A stretch of DNA of 64,000 nt from Closterium sp. Naga37s-1 (GCA_947471745.1 CANJKZ010000922.1:1887001-1951000), one strand, 5' to 3'. Positions 1 through 12,555 are shown, counted from the stretch's first letter. Notes: generated from the sequence alone by a model not told the origin. A program made the numbers and translations.

Positions 1-3000
1 TTGCGCAGCAAGGGTGACGTCACTGAGGTGTTGATCGATTGGATCCGCGGTGCCCGTCGCCAGCTCTGCGAGATTTTCGGCTCGGACCTTCCTGTTCTGC
101 GTCTGCACTCAGACAGAGGTGGTGAGTTCTCCTCCGACCTCCTGAGGGCCTTTTGTAGTGCGAAGGGCATTCGCCGGACGTTCACGCTTCCGGCCTCCCC
201 ACAGCAAAATGGGATTGCTGAGCGCCGGATTGGCATGATCATGGACGTCGCTCCTACGTCCATGATCCATGCGGCTGATCCCCATTTTCTGTGGCCGTTC
301 GCTGTTCAGTATGCGGCGCATCAGATCATCCTTCACCCTCGTGTCTCCTTGCCGGAGACCACACCTACTCTGAGGTGGACGGGGAAGGTTGGCGATGCGT
401 CTGCGTTCCGTGTCTGGGGATCTGGAGCTTTTGTCCGCGATTCTTCAGCGGACAAGCTGTCCTCCCGTGACGTTCCCTGTGTCTTCCTTGGCTTCCCCCC
501 TGACGCAACCGGGTGGCAGTTCTACCACCCCACCTCGCGTCGTGTTCTGTCCTCTCAAGATGTCACGTTTGACGAGTCGGTGTCTTACTACCATCTCTTT
601 CCCTACCGCGCTGCCTCTCTCCCCCCCCGCCTCCCTTCCTCGTACCAGGTACTCCTCCGGTAGACCCCCTCCCCCCTCAGGGTCCTGCCCCCTCAGGTGT
701 GTCTCAGGTAGACCCTGCCGAGCCGGTCGAGGTAGCTGTCGAGTCAGGTGCTGCTAGGGGTGCTGAGCCTGCGGGTGCGGGGACTGGGGGTGCTGAGCCT
801 AGGGGTGCTGAGCCTGAGCGTGTGGAGCTTGGGGGTGCTGAGCCTGGGGGTGCTGCGTCTTGGGGTGCTGAGCCTGCGTGTGCTGAGTCTGGAGTTTCTC
901 CGGTTGTCCCGTTGCGGCGGGAGCCCCTCTCTCCGCGGCGGCTTCTTGAGTGGTACGCTCGACGCTGTCGCCGTACTACTAGTGCTACTGGTGCTGGAGC
1001 TGCTGGAGGTGCTACTGGTGCTGGAGCCGCTGGTCCTGGAGGCGTTCGTACTGGAGGTACTGGAGCTGCTGGTGTTGGTGCTGCTGGAGGTGCTGCTGGT
1101 GCTAGAGCTGCTGGAGGTACTGCTGGTGCTGGAGCTGCTGGAGGTGCTGCTGGTGCTGGAGCTACTGGAGGTGCTGCTGGTGCTGGTGCTGTTGGAGGTG
1201 CTGCTGGTGCTGGAGCTGCTGGAGGAGCTCCTGGTGCTGGAGCTGCTGGAGCCGGTGGTCCAGGAGGTGCTCGTACTGGAGGTACTGGAGCTGCTGGGAC
1301 TGGTGGTACTGCAGGCGTTGGAGCTGCAGGTACTGAGGCTGGTGGTGCTGCGGGAGTTGTTACTGGAGACTCTGGAGCTGAGGGTACTGGTGCTGTCTCT
1401 GCTGTTTCTGGAGGCGCTGCGCGGCCGCGGCCGTACTACGTTCCGCTCCTTCAGCAGGTTCTTGGTCTACCGCCTTCTCCTGGTCCTACTCCTCCGTTAC
1501 TGAGTCCACCGCCTGTCCAGTCGCAGTTGCCGTTACAGCCGTCCTCTCCACTGCCTGGTCTTTCTCCTTACTCTAGACCGACTAGAGGTCTTACGGAGCG
1601 TCGTGAGCCTGAGTCGCGTCCTGTGTCGCCTGTGTCTCGTGCTGCGTCGCCTGTCCGCACTGCTCGCGCTGGTCGTGTTTTGCGTCCGCGTCCTCCTCTT
1701 GTCCTTGGCACTCACTCTATGACACTGCGTCCTTCCACTGCTCCACAGCGTGTCCCTCTGCCCTCTCATCCTGCGTCCTCTCTTCCTGACGGTCCGGACC
1801 CAGAGTCTGACTCTCTTCCTGCTGCTAGTCCTACTGTCCCGCGCTTCCTAGCCACTGCTGTCACTGACCCTTTGTTTGAGTCCTCTGCTGCGTCTGCTCT
1901 CGTTGCTGAGCTTGTTGACTTTGCTGCAGCCTGTCGCCTAGACTACGCCACTAGTCTGGTTGCTGAGTCTGCGTTTGTCTGTCCTCCGTCCATCGGGGGT
2001 GAGTGTGCTCTTGGCACGGACGTTCTTGAGGACAGACAGGAGGAGTTTGAGTGCTTTGCCGCTGCTGCACCTCATCTCGTGTCCATGCTGCTTGCCCTTG
2101 AGGGAGACCCGGATGCACCAGACATCCCGACCCCGCGCTCTTACGCAGAGGCGATAGAGGGTCCCTACTCCTCTCAGTGGCAGGCAGCCATGGACGCCGA
2201 GATGGCTTCTTGGAAGTCCACAGGCACCTACGTCGACGAGGTTCCCCCACCTGGGGCGAACATCGTCAGTGGCATGTGGATCTTCAGGGTGAAGCGGCCG
2301 CCGGGTTCTCCGCCTGTCTTCAAGGCGCGTTACGTTGCACGTGGCTTCAGTCAGCGACAGGGAGTTGACTTCTTCCAGACCTTCTCCCCTACCCCGAAGA
2401 TGACCACTCTTTGGGTACTGCTGCACGTAGCTGCTCAGCGTGACTACGAGCTCCACTCGCTTGACTTCAGCACAGCCTTCCTACAGGGCAGCCTGCACGA
2501 GGAGATCTGGCTGCGCCGCCCACCTGGCTTCACTGGGTCGTTTCCTGCTGGTACCCAGTGGAGCCTCCGGCGGCCAGTCTACGGTCTCCGCCAGGCACCC
2601 CGTGAGTGGCATGACACAATAAGGACCACTCTTGCTACTCTTGGTTTTTTTCCTTTGACTGCTGACCCTTCTCTGTTTCTACGCACTGACACCACCCTGC
2701 CGCCGTTCTACGTTCTCGTGTACGTAGACGACTTTGTCTTTGCTACTGCTGACACTGAGGCACTCGCCCACGTGAAGTCCGAGCTGCAGAAGAGACACAT
2801 GTGCACCGACCTGGGGGAGTTAACAAGCTATCTTGGCTTGCGGATCACCCGGGACAGAGCACAGCGCACCATTACCTTGACTCAGTCACACATGGTGCAG
2901 CAGGTCCTTCAGCACTTCGGCTTCACGTACTCTTCGCCACAGTCCACTCCTCTGCCTACCGGTCACTCGCTCTCAGCTCCACCTTCGAACGAGTCCGTAG

Positions 3001-3704
3001 AGCCGAGTGGCCCGTATCCAGAGCTTGTGGGCTGCCTCATGTACCTGATGACTTGCACACGACCTGACCTCGCATACCCTCTCAGCCTTCTGGCTCGCTA
3101 CGTGGCTCCCGGTAGGCACCGAAAGGTGCACTAGGATGTTGCGAAGAGGGTGTTGCGCTACTTTTGCAGTACATCGGGCATGGGGCTCGTGCTTGGAGGA
3201 CGGGCTCGAGTTGTCCTCACTGGTCACGCAGACGCTTCTTGGGTTGACGACTTGGCTATGCAGCGGTCGTCACAGGGTTACACCTTTAGTCTTGGCTCCG
3301 GTTCTGTCTCTTGGCGGTCTACCCGCTCTTCTTCTGTTCTCAGCTCCAGTTGTGAGGCTGAGATCTACGCTGGGGCCATGGCTGCACAGGAGCTACGCTG
3401 GCTCTCCTACCTGTTGACCGACTTGGGAGAGGCGTCTCGTTCTCCTCCAGTTCTGTACATCGACAACAAGGCCATGTTGGCCTTGTGTAAGGAGCACAGA
3501 CTGGAGCACAGAACGAAGCACATTGCTCTGCGCTACTTCCTTGCGCGAGAGTTGCAGCAGCGTGGCCAGCTTCGTCTTGCTTACGTGGCCTCACAGGCCA
3601 ACACTGTTGATGTTTTCACCAAGGCACTTCAGCCTTGTGATCATCAGCGTTTGTGTACTGTTCTAGGCCTTGTACCTACTGTGCCTCACTTGCTTACTTC
3701 TTGA
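1..3704 (+). pseudogene. copia pol region of A: integrase, linker, RT, RNase H
   Basis: Integrase core: LHSDRGGEFSSDLL near 106-145, PQQNGIAERRIG near 200-235, and the downstream DUF-like FLGFPPDATGWQFYHP block near 490-530. A long low-complexity linker (about 700-1900) is rich in GAEPG-type and GAAGGA-type repeats. RT starts near 2170 (AMDAEMASWKSTGTY), with LDFSTAFLQG near 2460 and the catalytic YVDD box near 2722. RNase H lies at about 3200-3700 (HADASWVDD, CEAEIYAG, DNKAM and a KHIALRYF block). This polyprotein would integrate and reverse-transcribe the element. It is a fossil and no host role is suggested. Confidence 0.9.
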
Positions 3705-3928
3705 CCCTGCTTGTACTGTACTCTGTATACATATACCTGCATGCTTATACTTGTTCTGTTCACTGTATTGTTTGCTTTCCTTTATATAACTCTGCATGTG
3801 AACTGGCCTTGTGGCCATTTGCTTGTGCTCAGACTGCGTGGTGACTTTGTGATCCACCCTGTGCTTGCTTTGCCTTTCTTGACTGGTCTTGTGACCTTTT
3901 GTTCTCCCCCACTTTGCCTATGGGGGTG

Positions 3929-4058
3929 TGTCAAACTTATATATGCTATAGTCTGTTTAAACTGTAGTGGGGTAGTTCTTATAGGGTACAACACTTTTAG
4001 GTTTCCTACTTGTACCCACCTGCTTCCTAGTTCATTCATTCCGTTCCTGATTCTAACA
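3929..4058 (+). repeat. 3' LTR of element A (130 bp)
   Basis: It starts TGTCAAACTTATAT and ends TTCTAACA (TG...CA ends). It is preceded by a G-rich tract at 3922-3928 that would serve as polypurine tract. It aligns along its length with both LTRs of E. It contains the conserved stem GGGTACAA (3984-3991) and TTGTACCC (4010-4017) around an 18-nt loop. Confidence 0.85.
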
Positions 4059-5289
4059 TTGAAGACAGGCGGAGAACCCGGCGGCCGCATTAACCCGAAA
4101 ATGCACATGCCATCGACTATGTTCGCCCCAGAAGGGGAAACTGCGTCGACGTAGGTGCCTGTGGACTTCCAGGATGCCATCTCTGCGTCCATGGCTGTCT
4201 GTCACTGAGAGGAGTAGGGACCCGTAATTGCCTCTGCGTAAGAGCGCGGGGTCGGGATGTCTGGTGCATCCGGGTCTCCCTCAGGGGCAAGCTGCATGGC
4301 CATGAGATGAGGTACAGCAGCTGCAAGGCACTCAGAGTCCTCCTGCGTGTCCTCAAAGACGTCCGTGCCAAGAGCACACTCACCCCCGACGAACGAAGGA
4401 CAGTCAGATCCAGACTCAGCCACAAGACTAGTGGCGTAGTCGAGACGACAGGCAGCAGCAAAGTCAACAAGCTCAACAATTAGGGCAGACGCAGCAGTGG
4501 ACTCGAAAAAAGGGTCAGTAACAACAGTGGTGAGAAGACGAGTGACAGTAGGAGTGGCAGCACGAGCTAGGTCAGACTCAGGGTCAGGAACGTCAAGAAG
4601 AGAGGACTCAGGATGAGGCGGCAGGGGAACTCGCAGTAGAACAGAGGAAGGACGAAGTGCCATAATGTGAGTGCCGGGGACAGGAAGAGGACGTGGACGA
4701 GGAACCCGACGACCAGTGCAAACAGCGCGAATAGGCAAGGCTCACGACGCTCTGTAAAAGAGTCTGTCTGCTCAGCGTAAGGAGAAGGAGCACGCAATGG
4801 GGAGTCTGGCTTTAACTGTGGTTGCGACTGGCGAGGCGGTGGACTCATTAAGTGAGGAGGAAGGCCAGAGGAAGATGGGAGACTAAGAACCTAGCGAAGG
4901 ACCGAGTCAGGTGGCGGCAGAGACGACGGTGGTGGCGGAACGAAAAACGGGTGCCACTGCACAGTGCCTCCAGCACCAGTACCGCCAAATGCAGCACCCC
5001 CAGCGCCAACACCTCCAGCTCCAGGGTCAACAGCTCCAGCGCCTCCAGGCTCAGCACCCCTAGGCCCCGCACCCTCAGGCTCAGCACCCCCAGGCTCCGC
5101 ACCCTCAGGCTCCGCACCCCCAGGCCCCCTACCCCCAGGCTCCGAACTCCTAAGCTCAGCACCCCCGGACCCCGCACCCCCAGGCTCAGCACCCCCAGGC
5201 TCCGCACGTGCAGGCTCAGCACCTCCAGACGCAGCACCTCCAGACGGAGCACCTCTAGAAGCACCTGAGTCCACAACGACCTTAACAGG
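4059..5289 (-). mobile_element. Ty1/copia element B, segment 1 (linker to RT start)
   Basis: Read on the minus strand this is the integrase-RT linker and the start of RT of a copia element in the A/E/L group. The DAEMASWKSTGTY block lies near 4150-4190, the LVDFAAACRLDYATSLVAES block near 4410-4470, and the GAEPGGA-type pentapeptide repeats near 5000-5260. It stops at 5289, where element C begins, and resumes at 12556 on the far side of C with the same strand and matching neighbouring sequence. It is broken, old to middle-aged, and a partial copy. The remainder toward RT and RNase H probably lies left of the window beyond A. Confidence 0.85.
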
Positions 5290-6306
5290 TGTTGTGCCAA
5301 AGCACTGTAGTGGCACGGTCATCGCACTCCCATTCCGCCTACAAGTCTGCTCAGCTTTTGGAATTTTGTGGGGAGGTGCTTCAACATATGATTTTCAGAC
5401 CCTCAAAGTTTTAGATTTTTTGAAGCAGTTTACAAGGCATGGCAACATTTTTAGTTTCAAGACTTATGGCATCCCGTAAGTGTGTGTTACTCTTTTTGGT
5501 AACACCCGAGTTCACCATTTCGGCTGCTGACTCATCTACCGAGATCTGATTGGTCTGAAAATCGGTGTGGCAGTCCTTTGCCGTTTTTTCAGGTGGTCAC
5601 CCAGTTTCAGGACAACCCAGCATCGGAGCAGCACGTGACAGCTGTCGAAAGTTACTGTTCCGTAGTCATGGTGCACTGTTGGCAGCATTTCCCTTGCCAC
5701 CCTTTCATTGTTGTCATGCCAATGGTGCAGGGTCAGAGAATGAGACAAGAAGTACAGGTGGTCAAGATGGACTCTACCACCCTCATTTTGAGAAGTGTGG
5801 TCTTCCTGGAAGCAGCTTGCAAGAGGGTGCAAGTGGGAAGACAAGCTGACTCATGGTTGGCTTGACTCACTATTGGTAGCCTTGAGTACAGCTCTGAACA
5901 TCCAAGTGTGGTTGGCTTTGCTGACCTAGCTATGACGTTTCCCATCATTCTCTAGCCTTTCTCCCCTATGACTCAACCTTCTCTGAGTTCCCAGGATGGT
6001 CCCAACCCCATAAGAGTCCCCCTAGGAAATGTTGTACTCACCTCTTCCTTGCATCAATGAAACTACACGTTTTCAGCCGAGCTTATTTTTTTCGTTCAGT
6101 GCGTAGCGCATACGCCTCTGGATAAAGCAAGCAATATACCGTTGGAGAGCAGACACTTGAAGCTAACGTTTGTTCAAGTTTCAGCCTTGTAGAATATCGG
6201 AGCTGATCGTGAAGGCGTTTTGAACAGAGGCGGTTCGAGTTCATCAGATTCTGCTTAGGCGGTTTCAAGGGCATCCGCGACCCCTAAGCAACTCTAGACT
6301 ATAACA
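5290..6306 (+). repeat. 5' LTR of element C (1017 bp)
   Basis: It begins TGTTGTGCCAAAGCAC and ends CTAGACTATAACA. It aligns over its whole length with 11538-12555. It is followed after two bases by the primer binding site. Confidence 0.92.
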
Positions 6307-6308
6307 AG

Positions 6309-6320
6309 TGATATCAGAGC
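6309..6320 (+). promoter_or_regulatory. primer binding site of element C
   Basis: TGATATCAGAGC, two bases after the LTR, is one base from the plant copia initiator-Met tRNA site TGGTATCAGAGC. Confidence 0.75.
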
Positions 6321-6345
6321 GGTTATTCTCTGTTCCCGGGTCAAT

Positions 6346-7368
6346 ATGGAGGCTGAAGGTTCTGCTCCAGCTGGTCCTAGTGGCAGTGGTGGCGTGAGAG
6401 GCGCTGGGGAAGCAGGAAGAGGTGTTGCAGGCGGATCTGCACCAATAGCATCCGTTTCATCACCAGCCAAGGATGATGTGAAGGCATTCAACCTAGAGAA
6501 GTTCTATGGGGAGGATTGGGCATCATGGAGCTTCAGGATGGAGCTCCTATTTAACCATTATGGGCTGCTTGAAGTGATCGGTGGAGATTTGAGGAGGCCT
6601 GCGCGCGAAGGAGCGACCAAGGAATGGGATCGCCGATCCAAGGATGGATTCTTCCTTCTCTCTCAATGCCTCTCATCCAACCAGCTGCACCATGTCAAGC
6701 ATCTCATCAAGGATATCCAGCGTGGTCCCAAGGCATGGAAAATATTGAAGGATGTCCATGCCCCCAGCAGCGAAGCGATGGTGGTGGTGCTCGAATGACA
6801 TGAAGGACTCATGGTCCCTTGTGTGGATCCGTGCCCAAGTCCTTCAAGAGGAGTTTCGGAGGAAGGAGCTGACTACCGCTGCCGGTGAAGGTGGAGGCTC
6901 TGCCTACGGCATGAAAGGCTTCAAGGGACGTGGCAGCAAGAATGGCAAGGCCAAGGAAGGCTCTGGAGGGGAGCAGTATTCGGGAGGGAAGCGTATCAAC
7001 AAGGGAGGCAAGTGGTGTGGCGGCAAGTGTTGGTATTGCCATGTGGAAGGTCACCCGTGGTTTAAGTGTCGCAAGCTACCTGACGGCTGGAGGCCTGGTC
7101 AGCCATCAATTGAAGGCTCTAAGGGTGTTCATGGAGCTATGGGAGAAGGCATGGGCAGTGAGGAGGGCGATGGAGGTGCTGGCGGACATGGCGGCATGTT
7201 CTACCATGTAGGAGAGGCATGCTCCGAGGACATGGTTGTACCGGCCAGCAAGATTTCTCTTCACCGTTCCTCCCATTGGGTCATCGACACGGGAGCCTTC
7301 ATGACCATGACCAACCGAGAGGAACTGCTGGATGAAGTCAGGCCATCAAAGGCAGCCACCGTCGTTTC
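6346..7368 (+). pseudogene. gag and start of protease of element C
   Basis: The start is taken at the ATG at 6346, 40 bases past the LTR. The product begins MEAEGSAPAGPSG, then has a copia gag (UBN2-like) domain: FNLEKFYGEDWASWSFRME near 6490-6545, RGPKAWKILKDVHAP near 6720-6770. A basic Gly/Lys stretch leads to a canonical zinc knuckle at about 7027-7069 (CWYCHVEGHPWFKC, pattern C-x2-C-x4-H-x4-C) that would bind the element's RNA. The aspartic protease motif VIDTGA lies near 7280-7297. The region is interrupted at 7369 by a solo LTR. Broken fossil. Confidence 0.85.
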
Positions 7369-8073
7369 TGTTATGTGATGCTATCATTTGCATTCACGTC
7401 TGTCTGCCTCCCATCATATGTTCGTCCGTTGCAAGAACGAGAAAGATATGATCGTTCGAAGTTTTGATTGAGATGCGGCGACTATGGGAATTTGTGGGTT
7501 GACTCAATATGGGGTACAGACTTTTGGGGGTTGGGAAATTCGATACCATCACTGTAGATGATGCCAAGTGGTTGGGAGAAGCCAAACCAGGTTGGCAAGT
7601 GTGGGCAAGTTGGGTGGGGTGGATGGCATGAGTTGAGAAAGTGACAAATGTCAAAGTTGGGGTGCCTATAGAGAGGGGAATTGTGTGGTATGGGGTTTCC
7701 TTGGTTGGGGAATCCCTTGGGACCTTCCCTCTCGTCCTCCTCATCCCCTCCTACCTGGTTCAATTGCTACTCCAACTTTCTTGTGTGAACTTGTGAGAAA
7801 ATTGTGATTCAGTTACGTTTTCTATGGCAGCATACCCCCTAGTGCGCCGAAGTTCATAACTCGAGTTATACTCCATATTTTGATACTATTCAAATTGGGA
7901 AAGATAGCCACGGTCAAGGGCTACAACATAATCGAGTTTGAGAGAATTCTAACAGTGCGTTAATCGTCGACGACGTTTCTTGTGGCGACGACGTTTCTGT
8001 CCAGAATTGTAGTTGACGATTTTGAGATATTTTAGCCCCTAATCTTCATAGACTCCGTCCTCAGTCTCTAACA
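7369..8073. repeat. orphan solo LTR (705 bp) inside element C
   Basis: It begins TGTTATGTGATGC and ends CAGTCTCTAACA (TGTTA/TAACA inverted ends). It is flanked by perfect 5-bp direct repeats GTTTC (7364-7368 and 8074-8078). Sequence of element C continues on either side. Inside there is no convincing coding frame. Size, ends and duplication length fit a solo LTR left by LTR-LTR recombination. No other copy of this family was recognised in the window. A short non-autonomous element is the alternative. Confidence 0.8.
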
Positions 8074-11000
8074 GTTTCAGCCACTGGCCAAGCTGTACCC
8101 GTGCGTGGCGAGGGGAGAGCCATGTTTATGGGTGCGGATTGGAGGCTTGTGGGGCTGAAGCGTGTTCTTCTTGTCCATGGAGTATGTGCCAACCTTCTCT
8201 CTACCAAGGCATTGAGTGAGGCAGGGATGAAGATGGAGATGATGGGCACAAAGGTGTTCAAGGCAACTCTGGATGGGCGCGTGTTGTGGGACCTCCGAGG
8301 CAGCAAGGACATGCACTGGTCCATGTGGGAGATACCGGTGCTGCCATGGAAGGAGGCGGCTGCGCGCTTGGCTGCTGAAGCTGTAAGAGGAGGGCATGCA
8401 AGCCACGTAACCAGTGGAGGAGGTGGTGATGGCAGTGATGGTGGGCTGCTTGTGCATGGAGGGGTGCTCTACCAAGTGTAACTCCTAGCACGGGTGAGAC
8501 AGATTGGCTCACCGCACACCGTCGCTTTGGCCACGTGGCGCTACCTCAGTTAGAGCAGATCTTTGAGAAAAGAGTCAAGGGGCTGAGGATAAAAGGGGAG
8601 CACAAGGAGGTGGGCTCTCGTGAGATTTGCTTGACCAGCAAGTTCTCAGGGTTTCCCTTTTATTCGGCGGTGGGGCAGTCAAGTGACCTGGTGGAGCTCG
8701 TGCATGTGGATCTTGTGGGGCCCATGAAGGTGAAGGGAGATGGTGGGGCCCTGTATTCCATGACTATGGTGGATGATTACACAAGGCTCACCTGGTCTTT
8801 TCCATTTTCAAATAAGAGTGACGCTGCAAGGGTCATCATTGAAGAGTGGCTGCCCATGGTGGAGCGAGAGAGCGGCAAGCGGGTGAAGGCGATTTGTAGC
8901 GACCGTGGTGGGGAGTTTTTGGGAGCGGAGTTCCGGAGCTGGTTGAAGCGGCACGGCATCAAGCAGCAGCTCACCACGGCCTACACCACTTGGTCCAACC
9001 GCGTGGCAGAGAGAGCGAACCGGGCCATCATAGAGGGCGGGAGAACGATATTTGTGGACTCGGGTCTACCCTTGCGGTTCTGGCCCCTCGCTATTCGTCA
9101 TGCTACCATCATCAAGAACTGGGTGTTGACTCATGTGGGAGGTCAGCATTGGGTCCCTATGGAGAAGTGGAGTGGCAAGAAGCCCCTGGTGGATATGCTT
9201 CGTGACTTCGGGTGCATGGGGCTCGTGCATGTCCCTAAGGAGAAGCGTGACAAGCTTCAAGCGGCGGCGGTGTGGGCTGTTCATTTGGGTCTTGCACGGG
9301 GGAGCAAGGGCTGGCTCATGTGGGACCCAAAATCCAACACCGTCTTCACCACCAGAGATGCCAAGTTCATGGAGGGGCTCATGTTCAAGGAGTGGTCGGA
9401 GCGGGGGAGGAGCAAGGTCACCATTCCGCTTGGAATAGAGGTGGGAACGAACGACCCACTTCTCATTCCTATCGAATTGTCCTCATCTTCAGAGTTGATA
9501 GAGGTGTCACATGACTTGGGAGGTGCTGAAGGGGAGGCAGCAGATGTGGAAGGAGTACTGCAGCAAGGGGAGGCCCCTGTAGCTGAGAGAGGTGATACCG
9601 AGGAGGAGGTGCAGCAGCCTACATCATCCCCTAAGCTTCCACCAAGGCGCACAACCCAAGGGAAGCGTGATGCTATCCGTGGTGGAGCCAAGGAAGGAGC
9701 AGCCAAGGAGAGGCCCAAGAGAGCTGCCCACCCAAGGGATTTCCTCAAGTATGAAAGGCTTGGGGTTCCCAAGGCATTGCTGGTCCAGGAGGAGGAAGAT
9801 GAGGAGGAGAAGGGAGCCGAGGGGGAGATGGAGCAGATTTGTTGCTTTGGTGTCAACTTACCTCATGAGCCGGCATCAATGGAGGAAGCTCTTGCTGGAG
9901 ATGATCCAGAGGCATGGCTGGCTTCAAGGGAAAATGAGTTCCAGAGCCACATGGAGAATGAAACTTGGACCCTTACCAATCTTCCCCCAGGAAGGAAGGC
10001 GTTGGACTGCACGTGGGTGTTACGTGTAAAGACCGATGCTGAGGGAGTGTTGGAGAGGCGCGAGACAAGGCTTGTGATCAAGGGCTTTCAGCAGAGAGAG
10101 GGGATTGACTTTCAAGAGGTGTTTTCTCCTGTTGCCAAGGCTCCTACGCTCTGGGTGTTGCTAGCAGCCGCTGCCGTTTGTGGCTGGAAGGTGGAGCAAA
10201 TGGATGTGAAGACGGCATTCCTCTATGGCGTGGTAGATGAGGAGATATACATGAAGCAGCCAGAGGGGTATAACGATGGGAGCGGACGCATTTGCAGACT
10301 CAACAAGGCCATCTATGGCCTCAAACAAGCTCCAAGGTGCTGGTATGCAAGGCTGGTGGAGGCGTTGGAGGCACTTGGCTTCAAAGTTAGCGGGTGCGAC
10401 GAGAGTCTCTTCACAACCAAGGGGGAGGAGGAGAAGGTATTTCTCCTTGTCTACGTCGATGACATCCTCCTCTTCTCTCCATCCCTAGAGAGGATCAAGG
10501 AGGTGCAAGGGAAGTTGAAGGAGACCTTTCAATGCAAGGCCCTTGGACCAGTGGGGTATTACCTTGGTCTTCACGTGGAGCGGGACAAGGTGAAGGGATG
10601 GTTGAGGCTTCACCAACACAAGTACCTTGCAGCCATGGGGGATAAGTATGGGCTGGAGGAAGGGAGGAGTGTGAAGACTCCTCTACCCTCAGGGTTTCAG
10701 CTGCACCTTGATGAAGAGGAGGGTGAGGTGTTGGAGTACGAGTTGCAGCGTCGGTTCCAGTCAATGGTGGGGAGCTTGATGTACGCTTCGGTCAACACTC
10801 GCCCCGACATTGCGTTTTCAGTTTCACAGCTTGCTCGTTTGGTGTCTAGGCCCCTTCAAGAGCACCTGGATGCAGCAGAGAGGCTGGTGAGGTACTGCAT
10901 GGCAACCTCAAAGGTGGGGCTGCAATATTCAGTGCGTGGGCAGCTGAAGCAAAAGGGAGTGGAGGAGGTGAGCACAAAGACTGGTGCACCTGCAAGGCAT

Positions 11001-11480
11001 GGGCACTTGTACCTCTCGTGCTTCACCGATGCTACCTGGGCAAGTGACATCAGTGATGCTACATCCCATGGTGGCTATCTATGCAGTGTTGGAGGGATTC
11101 CAGTGAGTTGGAAGTCTAAGAAGCAAGGAGAGATAGCTCACTTTTAAACGGAGAGGGAGTACATGGCGTTGTTTCATGGAGTGAAGGAGGTGGTTTGGAT
11201 GAGGAGGTTGCTTGAGGAGTTGGGGCAGGAGCAAGAGGGTACTACACCTGTGTTTTGTGACAGCCAAAGAGCAATTGCAATGGCGCGTAATGCTGTGCTC
11301 CATGGGCTGAACAAGCACATGCATATCAAGTGGCATTGGGTGAGGAAGGAGGTGAAGAAGGGCACCATCTCCTTGCACTACATCAACACTACCAAGCAAC
11401 GTGCAGATTTCTTGATTAAGCGGCTTGCAGAGCATCAGCATTGGAGCTGTGCCACCTTGTGTGGCATGTCCTTCAACTAA
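8074..11480 (+). pseudogene. pol region of element C
   Basis: The protease remainder (GADWRLVGLKRVLLVHGVCANLL, near 8131-8205) and GAG-pre-integrase block (near 8520-8690) are followed by the integrase core: HVDLVGPMK near 8702, CSDRGGEFLG near 8896, then a VAERANR block near 9003. A charged linker is followed by RT at about 9880-10800 (MDVKTAFLYG near 10201, YVDD at about 10450) and RNase H at about 11010-11480 (FTDATWASD, DSQRAI, KHMHIKWHWV). A long stretch (8535-11147) stays open for 870 codons, the longest in the window, in keeping with moderate age. The 3' end is followed by a purine tract at 11524-11537. Confidence 0.88.
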
Positions 11481-11537
11481 GGGAGGCAGCTTCAGGGAGC
11501 AGCTAAGGGATGAATGAGAGCACGATGAGGGGGAGTT

Positions 11538-12555
11538 TGTTGTGCCAAAGCACTATAGTGGCACGGTCATCGCACTCCCATTCAGCCTACAAGCCTGCTC
11601 AGCATCTGGAACTTTGTGGGGAGGTGCTTCATCATTTGTTTTTCACACCCTCAAAGTTTCAGATTTTGTGAAGCAGTTTACAAGGCATGGCAACATTTTT
11701 AGTTTCAAGACTTATGGCATCCCGGAAGTGTGTGTTACTCTTTTTTGGTAACACCCGAGTTCACCATTTCGGCTGCTGACTAATCTACCAAGCTCTGATT
11801 GGTCTGAAAATCGGTGTGGCAGTCTTTAGCCATGTTGTGCAGGTGATCACCGAGTTTTAGGACAACCCAGCATCGGAGCAGCACGTGACAGCTGTCGAAA
11901 GTTACTGTTCCGTAGTCATGGTGCACTGTTGGCAGCATTTCCCTTGCCACCCTTTCATTGTTGTCATGCCAATGGTGCAGGGACAGAGAATGAGACAAGA
12001 AGTACAGGTGGTCAAGTGGGACTCTACCACCTTTTTTTTGAGAAGTGTGGTCTTCCTGGAAGCAGCTTGCAAGAGGGTGCAAGTGGGAAGACAAGCTGAC
12101 TCATGGTTGGCTTGACTCACTATTGGTAGCCTTGAATAGAGCTCTGAACATCCAAGTGTGGTTGGATTTGCTGACCTAGCTAGGACGTTTCCCATCCTTC
12201 TCTAGCCTTTCTCTCCTAGGAATCAACCTGTTCTGAGTTCCCAGGATGGTCCCAACCCCATAAGAGTCCCCTAGGAAATGTTGTACTCACCTCTTCATTT
12301 TATCAATGAAACTACACGTTTTCAGCCGAGCTTACGTTTTTGTTCACTACGTAGCGCATAGACCTCTGATAAAAGCATGCAATATACCGTTGGAGAGCAG
12401 ACAACCGAAGCTAACGTCTGTCTAAGTTTCAATCTCGTATGTTATCGGAGCTGATCGTGACGGCATTTTGAACAGAGGCGGTTTGAAGTCATCAGATTCT
12501 GCTTAGGCGGTTTCAAGGGCATCCGCGACCCCTAAGTGGACTCTAGACTAAAACA
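11538..12555 (+). repeat. 3' LTR of element C (1018 bp)
   Basis: It starts TGTTGTGCCAAAGCAC after a GATGAGGGGGAGTT polypurine tract and ends CTCTAGACTAAAACA. It pairs with 5290-6306. Confidence 0.92.

Larger units (their letters stand above)
1..4058 (+). mobile_element. Ty1/copia element A, 3' portion, cut by window edge
   Basis: The order integrase, linker, reverse transcriptase, RNase H, then a 130-bp LTR, is that of Ty1/copia. The 5' part lies outside the window. Its LTR and proteins match element E (28528-35825) closely, so both belong to one family. Immediately after its LTR the sequence becomes minus-strand copia copy B at the RT start, and B is missing everything beyond that point. 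The simplest reading is that A landed inside B, with TTGAA (4059-4063) as the visible copy of the target duplication. The second copy is off-window, so this cannot be confirmed here. The copy is broken, with roughly three breaks in the visible part, and fairly young by its similarity to E. Confidence 0.9.
5290..12555 (+). mobile_element. Ty1/copia element C with 1-kb LTRs, inserted in B
   Basis: A full-length copia insertion: LTRs 5290-6306 and 11538-12555, PBS at 6309, gag, protease, integrase, RT and RNase H in copia order. Flanks are ACAGG (5285-5289) and ACAAG (12556-12560), a target duplication with one mismatch. Both flanks are the same minus-strand copia linker (B), so C inserted into B. 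The two LTRs differ by about 4-6% by eye, so it is of moderate age. The copy is broken, with a few breaks besides an inserted solo LTR at 7369-8073. It belongs to a lineage distinct from the short-LTR elements here: its LTRs are eight times longer and its gag carries a normal CCHC knuckle. Confidence 0.93.

Noticed and set aside
748-1503. Leucine/valine-rich open frame (LEVLLVLELLEVLLVLE) overlapping A's linker
   Set aside because: It is a frame shadow of the repetitive GGTGCTGGAGCTGCT DNA. The matching frames in L, O and E show the same artefact.
7394-7763. Minus-strand open frames in the insert within C
   Set aside because: No recognisable domain. The segment is explained as a non-coding solo LTR by its ends and target duplication.
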